The notes beneath the pieces were generated by a model that saw nothing but the letters and a program-made list of their open reading frames with translations, was not told the origin of the DNA and did not search any database. Shown piece after piece: positions 50,937-60,207 of a DNA stretch of 64,000 nucleotides (position 1 is its first letter; each line of letters starts with the position of its first letter). This DNA comes from Paenibacillus sedimenti (GTDB taxonomy: Bacteria; Bacillota; Bacilli; Paenibacillales; NBRC-103111), in the NCBI RefSeq assembly GCF_014534655.1, contig NZ_JACVVD010000001.1, positions 992,001 to 1,056,000 of the forward strand, read 5' to 3'. A program made the translations under genes and the position numbers.

Positions 50937-52199
50937 ATGAGTATTTTAAAGGATCTTGAGTTTCGCGGTTTGCTGCATCAAATTACGGATCGGGAAGGTC
51001 TCGACAAAAAGCTGAGCGAGGAGAAAGTCGTCTTATACTGCGGATTTGATCCAACGGCGGATAGCTTGCACATCGGCAGCTTGCTTCCGATTTTGACTTT
51101 ACGACGGTTCCAGCTTGCGGGACATGTTCCCTTGGCCCTCGTAGGCGGCGGAACGGGGTTGATCGGAGACCCGAGCGGTAAAGCGAACGAGAGAACGCTT
51201 AACGGGCCTGAAGTCGTAGAAGCATGGTCCCAGAGCATTAAGAGACAATTGTCTCGTTTTCTGGACTTCTCCGAGCAATTGGACAACCCGGCTGAACTTG
51301 TCAACAACTATGACTGGCTCGGATCGCTCAATGTGATCGAGTTTCTGCGCGATGTGGGCAAAAACTTTACGGTGAACTACATGCTCGCCAAAGATTCCGT
51401 GGATTCGCGGATTAGCAAAGGTATTTCTTTCACTGAATTCAGCTACATGATATTGCAAGCTTACGATTTCCTGAATCTGAGCCAAACGAAAAACTGTTCC
51501 TTGCAAATTGGCGGCAGCGATCAGTGGGGGAACATAACAGCGGGTCTGGAACTGATTGGCAAAACGACGGACAAACGCGCTTATGGTATCACACTGCCGC
51601 TCGTGACAAAGAGCGATGGTCAAAAATTCGGTAAAACGGAAGGCGGAGCCATCTGGCTGGATGCCGACAAAACTTCGCCATACCAGTTCTATCAGTTCTG
51701 GGTGAACACCGATGACAATGATGTCGTGCGCTTCCTTAAATATTTCACCTTCATCAGCCATGAAGAAATTGAGAGATTGGAGCAAGAGGTGAAGCAACAG
51801 CCGGAGAAGAGAGAAGCACAAAAGGTGCTGGCGCGAGAAGTAACGAAGCTGGTGCATGGGGAAGAAGCGCTGCAAAGCTCTTTGAACATAACAGCGGCTT
51901 TGTTTAGCGGCAATATTCAAGAGCTATCCCGTTCCGAGATTGAAGAGGCCTTCAAGGATGTACCGTCGACGACTTTAGAACAAGATGACATTGCTTTAGT
52001 AGATCTGCTAATTGCAGTTGGGGCAGCACCTTCCAAACGTCAAGCGCGTCAAGATATCGAGAGCGGAGCCGTTACGGTAAATGGCGTGCGTATTACGCAA
52101 GTGGATGCAGCTGCTAATGAACTCGGCAAACTCGGCGAATCCTACCTGATCGCCCGCCGCGGCAAAAAGAATTACTACCTTGTTCAGTTCGCCAAATAA
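50937..52199 (+). CDS. tyrS: Tyrosyl-tRNA synthetase
   Basis: A 420-residue class I synthetase, the standard TyrS length. It has YCGFDPTADSLHIGSLLP (HIGH box as HIGS at 45-48), the tyrosine-binding QIGGSDQWGNI and the KMSKS loop as KFGKT. The C-terminal S4-type RNA-binding domain holds APSKRQARQDIESGAVTVNG. It charges tRNA-Tyr. The ATG at 50937 follows AAAGGAGATGG; the open frame runs upstream into the T-box but has no ribosome binding site there. Expression is set by the T-box leader. Confidence 0.97.
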   Translation: MSILKDLEFRGLLHQITDREGLDKKLSEEKVVLYCGFDPTADSLHIGSLLPILTLRRFQLAGHVPLALVGGGTGLIGDPSGKANERTLNGPEVVEAWSQSIKRQLSRFLDFSEQLDNPAELVNNYDWLGSLNVIEFLRDVGKNFTVNYMLAKDSVDSRISKGISFTEFSYMILQAYDFLNLSQTKNCSLQIGGSDQWGNITAGLELIGKTTDKRAYGITLPLVTKSDGQKFGKTEGGAIWLDADKTSPYQFYQFWVNTDDNDVVRFLKYFTFISHEEIERLEQEVKQQPEKREAQKVLAREVTKLVHGEEALQSSLNITAALFSGNIQELSRSEIEEAFKDVPSTTLEQDDIALVDLLIAVGAAPSKRQARQDIESGAVTVNGVRITQVDAAANELGKLGESYLIARRGKKNYYLVQFAK

Positions 52200-52214
52200 G
52201 TTATTTTAAAAAGT

Positions 52215-52244
52215 AAACCCCTTAGGGCAATCCCTAAGGGGTTT
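52215..52244. terminator. Bidirectional terminator between tyrS and rpsD
   Basis: A perfect 13-bp stem AAACCCCTTAGGG / CCCTAAGGGGTTT (52215-52227 and 52232-52244) with a 4-base loop; A-rich and T-rich flanks on both strands. Confidence 0.88.
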
Positions 52245-52248
52245 AATA

Positions 52249-52848
52249 TTAACGGCTGTAGAACTCGACGATTTGTTTCTCGTCAATTTCTTGTGGAAGC
52301 TCTGAACGTTCTGGCAAACGGATGTATTTACCTTCTACGCTGGACTCTGTGAACTCCAGGTAAGTTGGCAGGTAGTTACGGTTTGCAAGAGCTTCTTTCA
52401 CTGAGGAAAGACCTTTACTTCTTTCGCGAAGGCCGATAACGTCGCCAGTAGATACGATGTAGGACGGGATATCTACTTTTTTGCCGTTCACAGTTACGTG
52501 ACCGTGAGCAACTAATTGACGAGCGCCTGCACGGGAGTTAGCAAGACCAAGACGGTAAACCAGGTTGTCCAAACGGCTTTCAAGCAAAATCATGAAGTTT
52601 TCACCGGAGATACCTTTTAGCTTGGAAGCTTTATCGAACAGGTTACGGAATTGTTTTTCGTTCAAGCCGTACATGTGACGAAGTTTTTGTTTTTCTTGCA
52701 ATTGAACGCCGTATCCGCTCAATTTTTTACGTTGTCCCGGGCCATGTTGACCTGGAGGGAAAGGACGTTTCAATTCTTTGCCAGAGCCGCTCAAGGAAAT
52801 GCCAAGACGACGGCTTAATTTAAATTTCGGACCTGTATAACGTGCCAT
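52249..52848 (-). CDS. rpsD: 30S ribosomal protein S4
   Basis: A 199-residue S4 with no zinc-binding cysteines (the C-minus type). It has [53 protein letters not shown] and the S4 domain [31 protein letters not shown] (motifs at about 95-125). It binds 16S rRNA early in assembly and in Bacillus represses its own mRNA. As in B. subtilis, rpsD sits next to and convergent with tyrS, outside the main ribosomal protein operons. A structured leader lies upstream. Confidence 0.97.
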   Translation of the reverse strand: MARYTGPKFKLSRRLGISLSGSGKELKRPFPPGQHGPGQRKKLSGYGVQLQEKQKLRHMYGLNEKQFRNLFDKASKLKGISGENFMILLESRLDNLVYRLGLANSRAGARQLVAHGHVTVNGKKVDIPSYIVSTGDVIGLRERSKGLSSVKEALANRNYLPTYLEFTESSVEGKYIRLPERSELPQEIDEKQIVEFYSR

Positions 52849-52920
52849 GTTAGGAAAAACTCCTTCTTTTTCACATTTAGTTAATAAAATCTCTTGGTGT
52901 CAGGGTGAAGACATGTGCCC

Positions 52921-52995
52921 GATTTTGCTTACGAATCTATTGATAGGATTCCCTGGCAAGAGTAGTTCAGCCGCTGTCTTGGCAGGAGCAAAATC
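52921..52995 (-). ncRNA. Putative rpsD autoregulatory leader
   Basis: In the 354-base gap before rpsD, 9-base arms GATTTTGCT (52921-52929) and AGCAAAATC (52987-52995) enclose smaller stems such as GAATC/GATTC. It lies between the rpsD promoter and start, where S4-binding leaders of Bacilli are found. The match to the known S4 leader fold is inferred, not aligned. Confidence 0.5.
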
Positions 52996-53050
52996 AGTGA
53001 GGGTGATCACAAATGGCTTTCACCGAAATCATGTTAGTACTCGACTTCTA

Positions 53051-53079
53051 ATTTTATAAAAAACAACCTAGTGTGTCAA
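53051..53079 (-). promoter_or_regulatory. rpsD promoter
   Basis: On the minus strand, TTGACA (53079-53074), 17 bases, TAAAAT (53056-53051). It is a strong sigma-A-type promoter about 200 bases before rpsD. Confidence 0.65.
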
Positions 53080-53202
53080 GTCTCATTCCTTCGACTCGAT
53101 TCGAAAAAATAGTGCAATAAGCATAGAAAAATAGTATTATATATAGGTATAGAAATTAGAAAAAACACATTGGGTTGTAAGTTTTCGGGAGAGGAGAAGC
53201 CT

Positions 53203-55191
53203 ATGAGCGAATTACTTCGTAGTAACCAACAGCATAGTCGTGCGAAGCACTTCGAAGATTTCTTTCGTCAAGGACTTATTCTTTCCGCCGATTTTTCCGA
53301 CTTCGGAAATGATTATCGACAAGCGTTGCAAGATACTTTAAATGAATGGCTCGGTGGTGCCGGCCAAGCGATGATTCCGCCGCAAACCGCGCTGTTATGC
53401 GTTGATTCGGAATTATGCGTGATGAGTTCTTGCGCAAACGCTATTGAACTTGCCAATTATTTGCTGCAGCCGGGAACTTATTGGCATTCCAGTGTCAGAA
53501 GAGCAAATCCGTTTGCCAGCTGTGCTGACGACCCTACTTTTCAGTTCATGACGGGGCATGAGATGGGTTCAAGTGAATTGAAAATGGTCTCGGGCGCCTC
53601 CATTCCAGTACAAGAAGCTCAAGGCAATATAATTGGATATTTAGGACTTTTTTCCCAATCATATAGAGAACCAGAAGAATTAGCAAACTTACTGTATACA
53701 CTCGTTATTTCTTTCCAGGGCAGTTTACAAGTATTAGTTGAACGGAGTAAATATGAATATATTTTGCAGTTGAATCGTCAAAATGAGCGGAAATCAAAGA
53801 AGCAGGATGTTTTATTCGAAGCATCAAAGAAGCTGCACGCCAAGATCGATGTAGATTCAGTGTTAACTGAAGTCATAGAGAGTATTCATAGTGTATATCC
53901 CAAGATTCAAGTGGATTTACTGCTTTCGCAAGATAACGATAGTACGAATTTACGTGTTAAACCATTAAATTTTCAAAGTTTAGAAGATGATATATGTACC
54001 CGCGCCTTTATGGAAGGGCATCTGATCTTCGAGCCTACCTCTGAAGCCATAGGACCGAGCGTTGGCAATATCGCTGTTCCTTTGTCCGGTAAACAAGGCG
54101 TATATGGCGTTCTATACCTGCAGTCAGAGCATGATTTGATACATGCATCCGACTTGCAGTTCATTTCATTATTGGCCGATACGGCGGGATCAGCATTTGA
54201 AAACGCTAAGCTCTACGAGCAATCGAATTTGCTCATTAACGAGCTTCGTCTTATTAACGAAATTACAAAGCAATTGAATCAAAGCTTGCGGCTGAATGAA
54301 ATATTTAATTTCGCATCCAGTGAGTTATTATCGATCTTTGGTGCCGACTATAGCTGTATTTTGCAAACGGATAAACAGAATGAAAAGCTAATTGTTCAAG
54401 CAAGTAATCTTCCAGCGATGTATCACGAGAGTTTCACTCTTGATCAAGGCTTCTCCGGACTCATCTATACATCCAAAGAACCGATCATTATTTCTGATTA
54501 CTGGGCCAGCTCCAAGGTGAATTCCAAGTTAATGGAATTAACCGGTTCCAGATCACTGATCGGCTCGCCGATTCTCGTGAACGGGGAAGTTGTCGGTGTG
54601 ATACTTGTAGTTCATAGTAAGCCTAACTTCTTTTCGTATGATAATTACAAGCTGTTGCAAGTTCTGTCCGGGCACATTGGGCTCGCCATGTCGAATGCAT
54701 CCCTACATGCTGAAGTAAAGCGCATGGTGATTACGGATAATCTAACTGGTTTGTATGTGCGCCATTACCTGGACGAACAGGCCAATCTGATGCAAAAAAA
54801 AGATTTCTGCGGGTCGCTTATCGTTGTAGACATCGACAACTTCAAAAGAGTTAATGATACGTATGGTCACCAAGTTGGCGATAAAATATTAATTCAAGTC
54901 AGCCAGATCATAAAATCATGTATCCGTGACAGCGATATCGCTGCCAGATGGGGCGGGGAAGAACTGGCGGTCTATTTACCGCAAGTGGGCAAGGAGCAGA
55001 CGCAACGCATCGCAGAGCGAATCCGCCTTCGCGTCCAACAAGAGACGAGCCCGCAGGTTACCGTTTCTTGCGGTGTGTCCGACTGGAATTGGGAAGAGGA
55101 TAAGATTAGCGTGGAATCGCTTTTCTATCGAGCGGATATGGCCCTATATCAAGCCAAACACAATGGCCGGAACCAAATCCAGGCCGGCTAG
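53203..55191 (+). CDS. GAF-GGDEF diguanylate cyclase
   Basis: A 662-residue cytoplasmic signalling protein. The N-terminal 170 residues look like an AcoR-type GAF domain (VSGASIPVQEAQGNIIGYLGLFS). Two further GAF domains follow (about 205-345 and 365-500; GSPILVNGEVVGVILVVHS). A GGDEF domain ends the protein (LTGLYVRHYLDEQ, VDIDNFKRVNDTYGHQVGD, active loop ARWGGEELAVYLP with GGEEL, HNGRNQIQ). It should make cyclic di-GMP in response to ligands sensed by the GAF domains. A clear RxxD inhibitory site was not seen before GGEEL. The ATG at 53203 is 7 bases after GAGAGGAG. Confidence 0.9.
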   Translation: MSELLRSNQQHSRAKHFEDFFRQGLILSADFSDFGNDYRQALQDTLNEWLGGAGQAMIPPQTALLCVDSELCVMSSCANAIELANYLLQPGTYWHSSVRRANPFASCADDPTFQFMTGHEMGSSELKMVSGASIPVQEAQGNIIGYLGLFSQSYREPEELANLLYTLVISFQGSLQVLVERSKYEYILQLNRQNERKSKKQDVLFEASKKLHAKIDVDSVLTEVIESIHSVYPKIQVDLLLSQDNDSTNLRVKPLNFQSLEDDICTRAFMEGHLIFEPTSEAIGPSVGNIAVPLSGKQGVYGVLYLQSEHDLIHASDLQFISLLADTAGSAFENAKLYEQSNLLINELRLINEITKQLNQSLRLNEIFNFASSELLSIFGADYSCILQTDKQNEKLIVQASNLPAMYHESFTLDQGFSGLIYTSKEPIIISDYWASSKVNSKLMELTGSRSLIGSPILVNGEVVGVILVVHSKPNFFSYDNYKLLQVLSGHIGLAMSNASLHAEVKRMVITDNLTGLYVRHYLDEQANLMQKKDFCGSLIVVDIDNFKRVNDTYGHQVGDKILIQVSQIIKSCIRDSDIAARWGGEELAVYLPQVGKEQTQRIAERIRLRVQQETSPQVTVSCGVSDWNWEEDKISVESLFYRADMALYQAKHNGRNQIQAG

Positions 55192-55378
55192 ACATCTAAC
55201 GAAGCACTTGTCTAAGGACAGTGCTTCTTCAATATCCCACGTCTCATATTTTTGCCATTAGAAGGGAAAGCTTCATAAATGAATGAACCAGCATCGGCTC
55301 CCCAAAGCCAGATCCCTCTTCCTGAACCTTCTTTAACATGGTACAATAATTGGGGTCTACAGGAAGGATGGTCGAAAT

Positions 55379-56062
55379 TTGTCGTATTTAAATAAAGTGC
55401 GGATTTTGCAAATTGGAATTGTACTCATCTTCGTGTTGAGTTTGGTTTATTTTTTCTTCTATAACCAGGTAGGCATTAAACTTTCACATAGCAATATGTC
55501 ACAATTATCCGAGCATCTTAGGAATCTTGGTTGGACAGGCAAATGGATCGGGATGGCATTAATATTGTTGCAGACCTTTTTTCCGTTTATTCCTTTCGTG
55601 CTTGTTGCCGGAACGAACGTGGCGATTTTTGGTATAGAATGGGGCTTTATTGTCAATTATGCGATGTCTTGCCTAGGAGCGGTAGTTTCATTTTTCATAG
55701 CACGTTATTATGGACATGCTTGGGTGGAAAAGAAACTGCAAAAGTTTCCCCTTGTATCACAATTTAGCGAGAGAATGGATAAACACGGTTTTGTATATGT
55801 ATTGCTGGGCAGATTGATTCCGATACTCCCATCATCAGCGATTAATTTCGCTGCAGGACTAACGCGCATCCGTTTTCATCAATTTCTTTGGGGCACATTA
55901 ATTGGTAAACTGCCAATCGTTTTCTTGGAATCGATGATTGCTCATGATTTGTTTCATTTCCATAAATATAAGGGAAGGCTCTTGCTGCTTCTGGTTGTCT
56001 TCGTTGCTTTAATCGTCATTGGCAGCAGTATTAAGAAAGTGCTTACATCGAGTCGTAAGTAA
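55379..56062 (+). CDS. VTT-domain (TVP38/TMEM64, DedA-like) membrane protein
   Basis: A 227-residue membrane protein with five to six helices. The VTT signature is present: FIPFVLVAGTNVAIFG, SCLGAVVSFFIARYYG, GRLIPILPSSAINFAAGLTRI and FLWGTLIGKLPIV. Bacterial VTT/DedA proteins are linked to lipid scrambling across the membrane and to envelope stress. The start is TTG at 55379, with GGAAGGATGG about 11 bases upstream. It is a single gene; the next gene begins 113 bases later. Confidence 0.87.
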   Translation: MSYLNKVRILQIGIVLIFVLSLVYFFFYNQVGIKLSHSNMSQLSEHLRNLGWTGKWIGMALILLQTFFPFIPFVLVAGTNVAIFGIEWGFIVNYAMSCLGAVVSFFIARYYGHAWVEKKLQKFPLVSQFSERMDKHGFVYVLLGRLIPILPSSAINFAAGLTRIRFHQFLWGTLIGKLPIVFLESMIAHDLFHFHKYKGRLLLLLVVFVALIVIGSSIKKVLTSSRK

Positions 56063-56175
56063 GGTTTCCGAATGGAGAATGAAGGAAATTTGTTGTTGCG
56101 CTTTCCTACCTTTCCAAGTTATCATATAGGAAGCAAGGCGACCGATTCATATGTGAATAAATGGAGGAATGTAAC

Positions 56176-56424
56176 ATGCCAAGTGCTAATAATGCTGCTA
56201 TCGTTGAGATTTCACAAACTGCTAACAAATTCAGATCGTCTATCGTACTTCAGTATGATAATAAGTATATCGATGTGAAAAGTATTCTGGGCTTGTTCAC
56301 GACTTTGCTAAGCTCCAGCAACTACGATTTGCATGTGCACGGTCCTGATGCAGAAGAAGCGAAAAAAGCAATGGCCGAAGTATTCTCCAAGCATAATCTA
56401 GGCGTTAACATTGTAGAAGAATAA
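56176..56424 (+). CDS. HPr-like protein lacking the phosphorylatable His, Crh-like
   Basis: An 82-residue protein that fits the HPr fold from residue 9 on: VEISQTANKF aligns with LVQAASKF of HPr, YIDVKSILGLFTTLL with VNLKSIMGVMSL, and DLHVHGPDAEEAKKAMAEVF with ISAEGSDEADALAAL. The segment holding HARPA (His15, Arg17) in HPr reads SANNAA here, so phosphate transfer from Enzyme I is not possible. The regulatory serine (Ser46 of HPr, Ser36 here) is kept. This resembles Bacillus Crh, which lacks His15 and serves CcpA, but is more diverged. The ATG at 56176 is 8 bases after GGAGG. Confidence 0.75.
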   Translation: MPSANNAAIVEISQTANKFRSSIVLQYDNKYIDVKSILGLFTTLLSSSNYDLHVHGPDAEEAKKAMAEVFSKHNLGVNIVEE

Positions 56425-56436
56425 GCCGAACGAAAA

Positions 56437-56474
56437 AGAAGGTATTCTCAGAATCTCTGAGGGTACCTTCTCTT
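56437..56474 (+). terminator. Terminator of the HPr-like gene
   Basis: Stem AGAAGGTATTCTCAGA / TCTGAGGGTACCTTCT followed by CTTGTAT. Confidence 0.75.
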
Positions 56475-56548
56475 GTATATTGGAGCAATTTCGCTTAATA
56501 TAGATCATATAAGGACGGATGACTTAGCGTATGGGGGGAAAAGTTGGA

Positions 56549-56836
56549 ATGTCTTCATCTGATCTAATGCTTAATTTGAATCAAAAAGCGCTTAGTCTTC
56601 TTCAAGAAGATGCAGATAAAATCGAAAAGCTGATCGAAGTACAGATGGAGAATTTGACAACTCGTCAATGTCCGCTGTATGAAGAAGTACTCGATACGCA
56701 AATGTACGGACTTTCGAGAGAAATTGATTTTGCCATCCGTGCGGGGCTCGTTGCCGAATTGACGGGTAAACAAATTCTCAGCAAGCTGGAACGTAATCTT
56801 GCTCAGCTATATGAAGCGCTAAATGCCAAAAAGTAA
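56549..56836 (+). CDS. ylaN: YlaN family protein (UPF0358)
   Basis: A 95-residue helical protein matching YlaN of Bacillus: [25 protein letters not shown], the invariant [23 protein letters not shown] and [19 protein letters not shown] (motifs in order along the protein). YlaN binds ferrous iron and modulates the Fur repressor, and is essential under iron limitation in B. subtilis as I recall. The ATG at 56549 follows GGGGGG by about 10 bases. As in Bacillus it lies near ftsW, here 1.7 kb away with other genes between. Confidence 0.92.
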   Translation: MSSSDLMLNLNQKALSLLQEDADKIEKLIEVQMENLTTRQCPLYEEVLDTQMYGLSREIDFAIRAGLVAELTGKQILSKLERNLAQLYEALNAKK

Positions 56837-56859
56837 CCCGCGAGGGGTTACTTTTTTTG
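56831..56859 (+). terminator. Terminator of ylaN
   Basis: AGTAACCC / GGGTTACT with a 5-base loop and seven T. The 5' arm includes the stop codon. Confidence 0.85.
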
Positions 56860-56883
56860 TGTTTGCGTGAATTTTGGGGGAAC

Positions 56884-57930
56884 TTATACGAGGAAGAACA
56901 CAACGCCCAAGATGATGTAGACGACAAGCAGCAGGAGTCCCTCGTACCAATTGGTTGATCCGTCTTGCGCGATGGATTTGGTGATGAACACGGCGACACC
57001 GATGGCTGCAAGCTCATATGTGGTGAATACGATGTTCATCGGCGTTCCGCCCATAAAGAAGCTGACGAGCACTAACACAGGAGCTACGAATAAAGCAATC
57101 TGCAAGGAGCTGCCGATCGCGATTTCGACGGCTGCACCCATTTTATTTTTCATCGCCATAAGCACGGCTGCACTATGTTCGGCAGCGTTTCCGATAATCG
57201 CGATCAAGAATGCGCCTACGAACAGTTCGGAAAGTCCGAATTTATGCGTTACTTCCTCCAATGTTCCGACTAGCCATTCACTCGTAAAGGCTACCATAAC
57301 GGTCGCCAAAATGAGAAACAGGATCGAGGTTTTCTTCGACCATGCGGCCTCACCATGTTCAATGACTTCGTCAGCGAGCACGTTTTTGTGCGTAACCATT
57401 GAGAACAGCAACCACAGCAAGTAAGCGGCTATGAGTAAGATCGCTACGATCAAGCTCATGTTTGTTGTTTCCTTCGTTGTTAGGCCGCCTGCGAATATCG
57501 CTGGTATAAACAGGGCGATAACACCAAGAAGCATAAGTGAAGAGTTGTGAGATGCGAGTTTTACGTTAAAGGTTTGTTCTTTAAACTTCAAGCCGCCTGC
57601 GAAGACGCTGAGTCCCAAAACGAGCAGCAGATTCCCAATAATCGCCCCTGTCAAGCTTGCTTTCACGACGTCAAACAATCCGTCTTTTACGAGAAAGAAC
57701 GCAATAATCAGCTCAGCGGCATTGCCGAATGTCGCATTCAGAAATCCGCCTATACGTTCTCCTGCATAATGGGCTACGCTTTCTGTGGCTTTGCCGAGAA
57801 AACCCGCTACGAAAATGATCGCAATGGATGCAATGACGAATTGGAGCGTTTGGTTCCAATGCGCGTAATGTGCCACGCCGCTAAGCGCGAAAGTACCAAT
57901 CAAACCGATGTTAAATATTTTTCCTTTCAA
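56884..57930 (-). CDS. Calcium/proton exchanger of the CAX family
   Basis: A 348-residue membrane antiporter with about 11 helices in two repeats. Each carries the ion-binding motif: LNATFGNAAELIIAFF in the first half and IAIIGNAAEHSAAVLMA in the second (c-1 and c-2 regions). An acidic loop (HGEAAW) joins the halves. It exports calcium in exchange for protons, like YfkE/ChaA of Bacillus. The start is TTG at 57930, 6 bases after GGAGGG; the frame's earlier codons lie before that site. It is convergent with ylaN. Confidence 0.9.
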   Translation of the reverse strand: MKGKIFNIGLIGTFALSGVAHYAHWNQTLQFVIASIAIIFVAGFLGKATESVAHYAGERIGGFLNATFGNAAELIIAFFLVKDGLFDVVKASLTGAIIGNLLLVLGLSVFAGGLKFKEQTFNVKLASHNSSLMLLGVIALFIPAIFAGGLTTKETTNMSLIVAILLIAAYLLWLLFSMVTHKNVLADEVIEHGEAAWSKKTSILFLILATVMVAFTSEWLVGTLEEVTHKFGLSELFVGAFLIAIIGNAAEHSAAVLMAMKNKMGAAVEIAIGSSLQIALFVAPVLVLVSFFMGGTPMNIVFTTYELAAIGVAVFITKSIAQDGSTNWYEGLLLLVVYIILGVVFFLV

Positions 57931-58097
57931 ATCAAACCCTCCGACTTTGCAAAATGAGACTGGCATTTTTTGACTTCTTTAATATACAGATTTTAGGCTG
58001 CAAAGTAAATTCGGTTCTTTATTGAATTCCGCATTTCTTGCTTTCATCTTTTGAACTTATTACAATAGATTTATACCAAGTTTAGGGAGTGATCCGT

Positions 58098-58475
58098 ATG
58101 TCCGAAGACAATCAAACCGGCTTAATTCGTATTTCTGATGACGTAGTTTCGACCATCGCAGGACTTGCAGCCCTGGAAACACCGGGAATTGCAGGTATGT
58201 CAGGCGGCATCTCGGAGGGTTTAGCCAAGCGCCTGAGCGGTAAGAACGTACAAAGAGGCGTCTCTGTAGAAGTGGGTCAAGTGGAAGCGGCCATCGATCT
58301 TCGAGTTATTGTTAACTACGGTTCCCGGATTCAGGACGTATGTCGGGATCTCCAGGAGAACGTTCGGGAAGCGGTTGAGAATATGACGGGTCTATCCGTC
58401 GTCGAAGTGAATGTGAAAGTGGAAGGCGTTGCATTTAAAGAAGAAGAAGTAGAAGACCCGCATCGGGTCAAATGA
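58098..58475 (+). CDS. Asp23/Gls24 family envelope stress protein
   Basis: A 125-residue soluble protein of the Asp23 (DUF322) family: GLIRISDDVVSTIAGLAALETPGIAGMSGG at the N-terminus, then GVSVEVGQVEAAIDLRVIVNYGSRI and NVREAVENMTGLSVVEVNVKVEGV (motifs in order). Members gather at the membrane and affect cell-wall stress or alkaline shock tolerance. The ATG at 58098 is 9 bases after GGAG; the GTG at 58089 overlaps that site. A terminator follows that also covers the ftsW end. Confidence 0.93.
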   Translation: MSEDNQTGLIRISDDVVSTIAGLAALETPGIAGMSGGISEGLAKRLSGKNVQRGVSVEVGQVEAAIDLRVIVNYGSRIQDVCRDLQENVREAVENMTGLSVVEVNVKVEGVAFKEEEVEDPHRVK

Positions 58476-58479
58476 GAAT

Positions 58480-58518
58480 AAAGACCCTATCGAAATCCTC
58501 GATCAGGGTCTTTTTTTG
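58480..58518. terminator. Bidirectional terminator between the Asp23 gene and ftsW
   Basis: Stem AAGACCCTATCGA / TCGATCAGGGTCTT followed by TTTTTGG. The ftsW stop codon lies within it. Confidence 0.85.
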
Positions 58519-59669
58519 GTTGGAGCATCGGCCTTGCGTGTCTGCTCGCGGGATATGCTAAGAAGTACACCCATGCTGATCAGACAGACCATCATAGAGG
58601 AGCCGCCTGCAGATATGAAGGGCAGAGTCACACCTGTTAGCGGTATCGCTCCCGTCACACCGCCGATGTTGATCAAAGCCTGGAACGCAAACATTCCCAT
58701 GATGCCGACGCCGGCCACCATACCGAACATATCCGGACTGCGAACGGCGACCAGAATGCCCCGCCAGATAAAGAACAGGAAGAAAAGGATAAACAAGGAG
58801 CTTCCGATGAAACCAAGCTCTTCTCCGATAATGGCGAAAATAAAATCGTTATGCGCTTCAGGCAGATAGTGAAGCTTTTGAATACCTTGACCGAATCCTG
58901 CGCCTGACAGCCCGCCGTGGCCAAAAGCGTATAAAGATTGGACAACCTGATAGCCTGTATCGGAGTGGTCGGAAAAAGGATCGAGAAAAGATGTCAGACG
59001 ATTCACGCGGTATTTAGAACTGTCACCAACCGCGGATCCCATTAATAAATAGAAGCTGACAACCAAGGCGCCGATTACGGCAAGGCCTGTCCCTAATGTA
59101 AAAATATGCTTCAAATTCGAACCGCCGACAAAGATAACGATAGCGGAGCAAGCAAGAAGAATCATACAGGAGCCTAAATCGGGTTGGAGCATGATGAGAA
59201 AGCTGACAAATCCGACAATTAGCAGGGCAGGGAGCAGCCCCTTTTTAAAGTCCCGGAACTTTTCCTCTTTATTGCTAATAAGAGAGGCCAAATAGATGAT
59301 GACCATTAATTTGGCGAATTCCGTTGGTTGGATACCAAATTTACCGATGTTAAACCAGCTGGCGGCTCCGTTTGCCTTTTCAGTAAAAATAACGAAAATA
59401 AGCAAAACAACGGTAACAATGAAGGCAGGTATGACCAACTTCTTAAACTTGGTGTAATGGATATTCATGCAGAACAGCATGCCGATCGTGCCCATTCCCA
59501 CGGCGATCAACTGCTTTTTGGTAAAGAACCATGGATCGTTATTATACTTTTCATAAAAGGCACTAGTCATCGAGCTTGCGCTGAACACCATCGCAAGTCC
59601 AAAGCAAACGAGCACGAAGGTCAAAAAAAGCAGCAGAAAATCCGGCGTTCCTCTCCGAGGGGGATTCAT
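58503..59669 (-). CDS. ftsW: SEDS-family peptidoglycan glycosyltransferase FtsW
   Basis: A 388-residue membrane protein with ten helices. SEDS signatures are ASWFNIGKFGIQPTEFAKL, LQPDLGSCMIL, the catalytic-loop region LPEAHNDFIFAIIGEELGF with its Asp, and TGVTLPFISAGGSS. It polymerises lipid II at the septum together with a class B penicillin-binding protein. RodA is the close alternative; the pairing with ylaN in the region and the length favour FtsW. It follows the yugN-like gene by 13 bases, and the two are probably one operon. Confidence 0.92.
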   Translation of the reverse strand: MNPPRRGTPDFLLLFLTFVLVCFGLAMVFSASSMTSAFYEKYNNDPWFFTKKQLIAVGMGTIGMLFCMNIHYTKFKKLVIPAFIVTVVLLIFVIFTEKANGAASWFNIGKFGIQPTEFAKLMVIIYLASLISNKEEKFRDFKKGLLPALLIVGFVSFLIMLQPDLGSCMILLACSAIVIFVGGSNLKHIFTLGTGLAVIGALVVSFYLLMGSAVGDSSKYRVNRLTSFLDPFSDHSDTGYQVVQSLYAFGHGGLSGAGFGQGIQKLHYLPEAHNDFIFAIIGEELGFIGSSLFILFFLFFIWRGILVAVRSPDMFGMVAGVGIMGMFAFQALINIGGVTGAIPLTGVTLPFISAGGSSMMVCLISMGVLLSISREQTRKADAPTKKRP

Positions 59670-59682
59670 GCCGATTCCCCGC

Positions 59683-60030
59683 TTATTCCGCTAGCAACTG
59701 CTGCAGCTGGGCTAATTTTTGAGTGGAGATTTTCATCACGGACTCAGGTACAGGTGAGTTGTAATCCAAACCGTGAGGGAATGTTTCTCTTCCTATGTAA
59801 GCATCTTCCAAATAGAGAACAGCATAAGGGGATTCCAATTTGCCGGACTCAACGCGAGCGTTCACGCGCAAGAAATAGACGGCTTTGCCAGCTTTATCTT
59901 CAATTTTGAGGTCGTAGGTCGCGCGGGTATATTCCCACTGCCAACGCACGAATCCAAGTTTTGTCGTTACTTCGTCCAGATGAGCAAGGTCGCTTTTTAA
60001 GCCTTTTAAGCCTTTTGTTTCAATAATCAC
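59683..60030 (-). CDS. YugN-like family protein
   Basis: A 115-residue soluble protein of the YugN-like family: LGFVRWQWEYTRATYDLKIEDKAGKAVYFLRVNARVESG (spread over 25-63) and LYLEDAYIGRETFPHGLDY with a helical end. The family has a solved structure but no assigned function. It starts with ATG at 60030 and precedes ftsW in the same direction with only 13 bases between, suggesting a link to envelope growth or chance cotranscription. Confidence 0.8.
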   Translation of the reverse strand: MIIETKGLKGLKSDLAHLDEVTTKLGFVRWQWEYTRATYDLKIEDKAGKAVYFLRVNARVESGKLESPYAVLYLEDAYIGRETFPHGLDYNSPVPESVMKISTQKLAQLQQLLAE

Positions 60031-60207
60031 AGATTAACGCCTCCATATTGTACGTATGCATTCTTTATTCATGATAGTATGTTTCTAAAGGTTCTGCAAG
60101 TCGATAACTGACTGTATTTTCTACTATTTGATGGCACTTTAGAGATGAAACGTGCTTCTCATTTTGGTAGAATAGGTTATAACTTAGGATAGCGGAGGAT
60201 TTTCCCT

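Noticed and set aside
52847..53059. A 70-codon open frame opposite the rpsD leader
   Set aside because: It overlaps the structured leader and promoter of rpsD and has no ribosome binding site.
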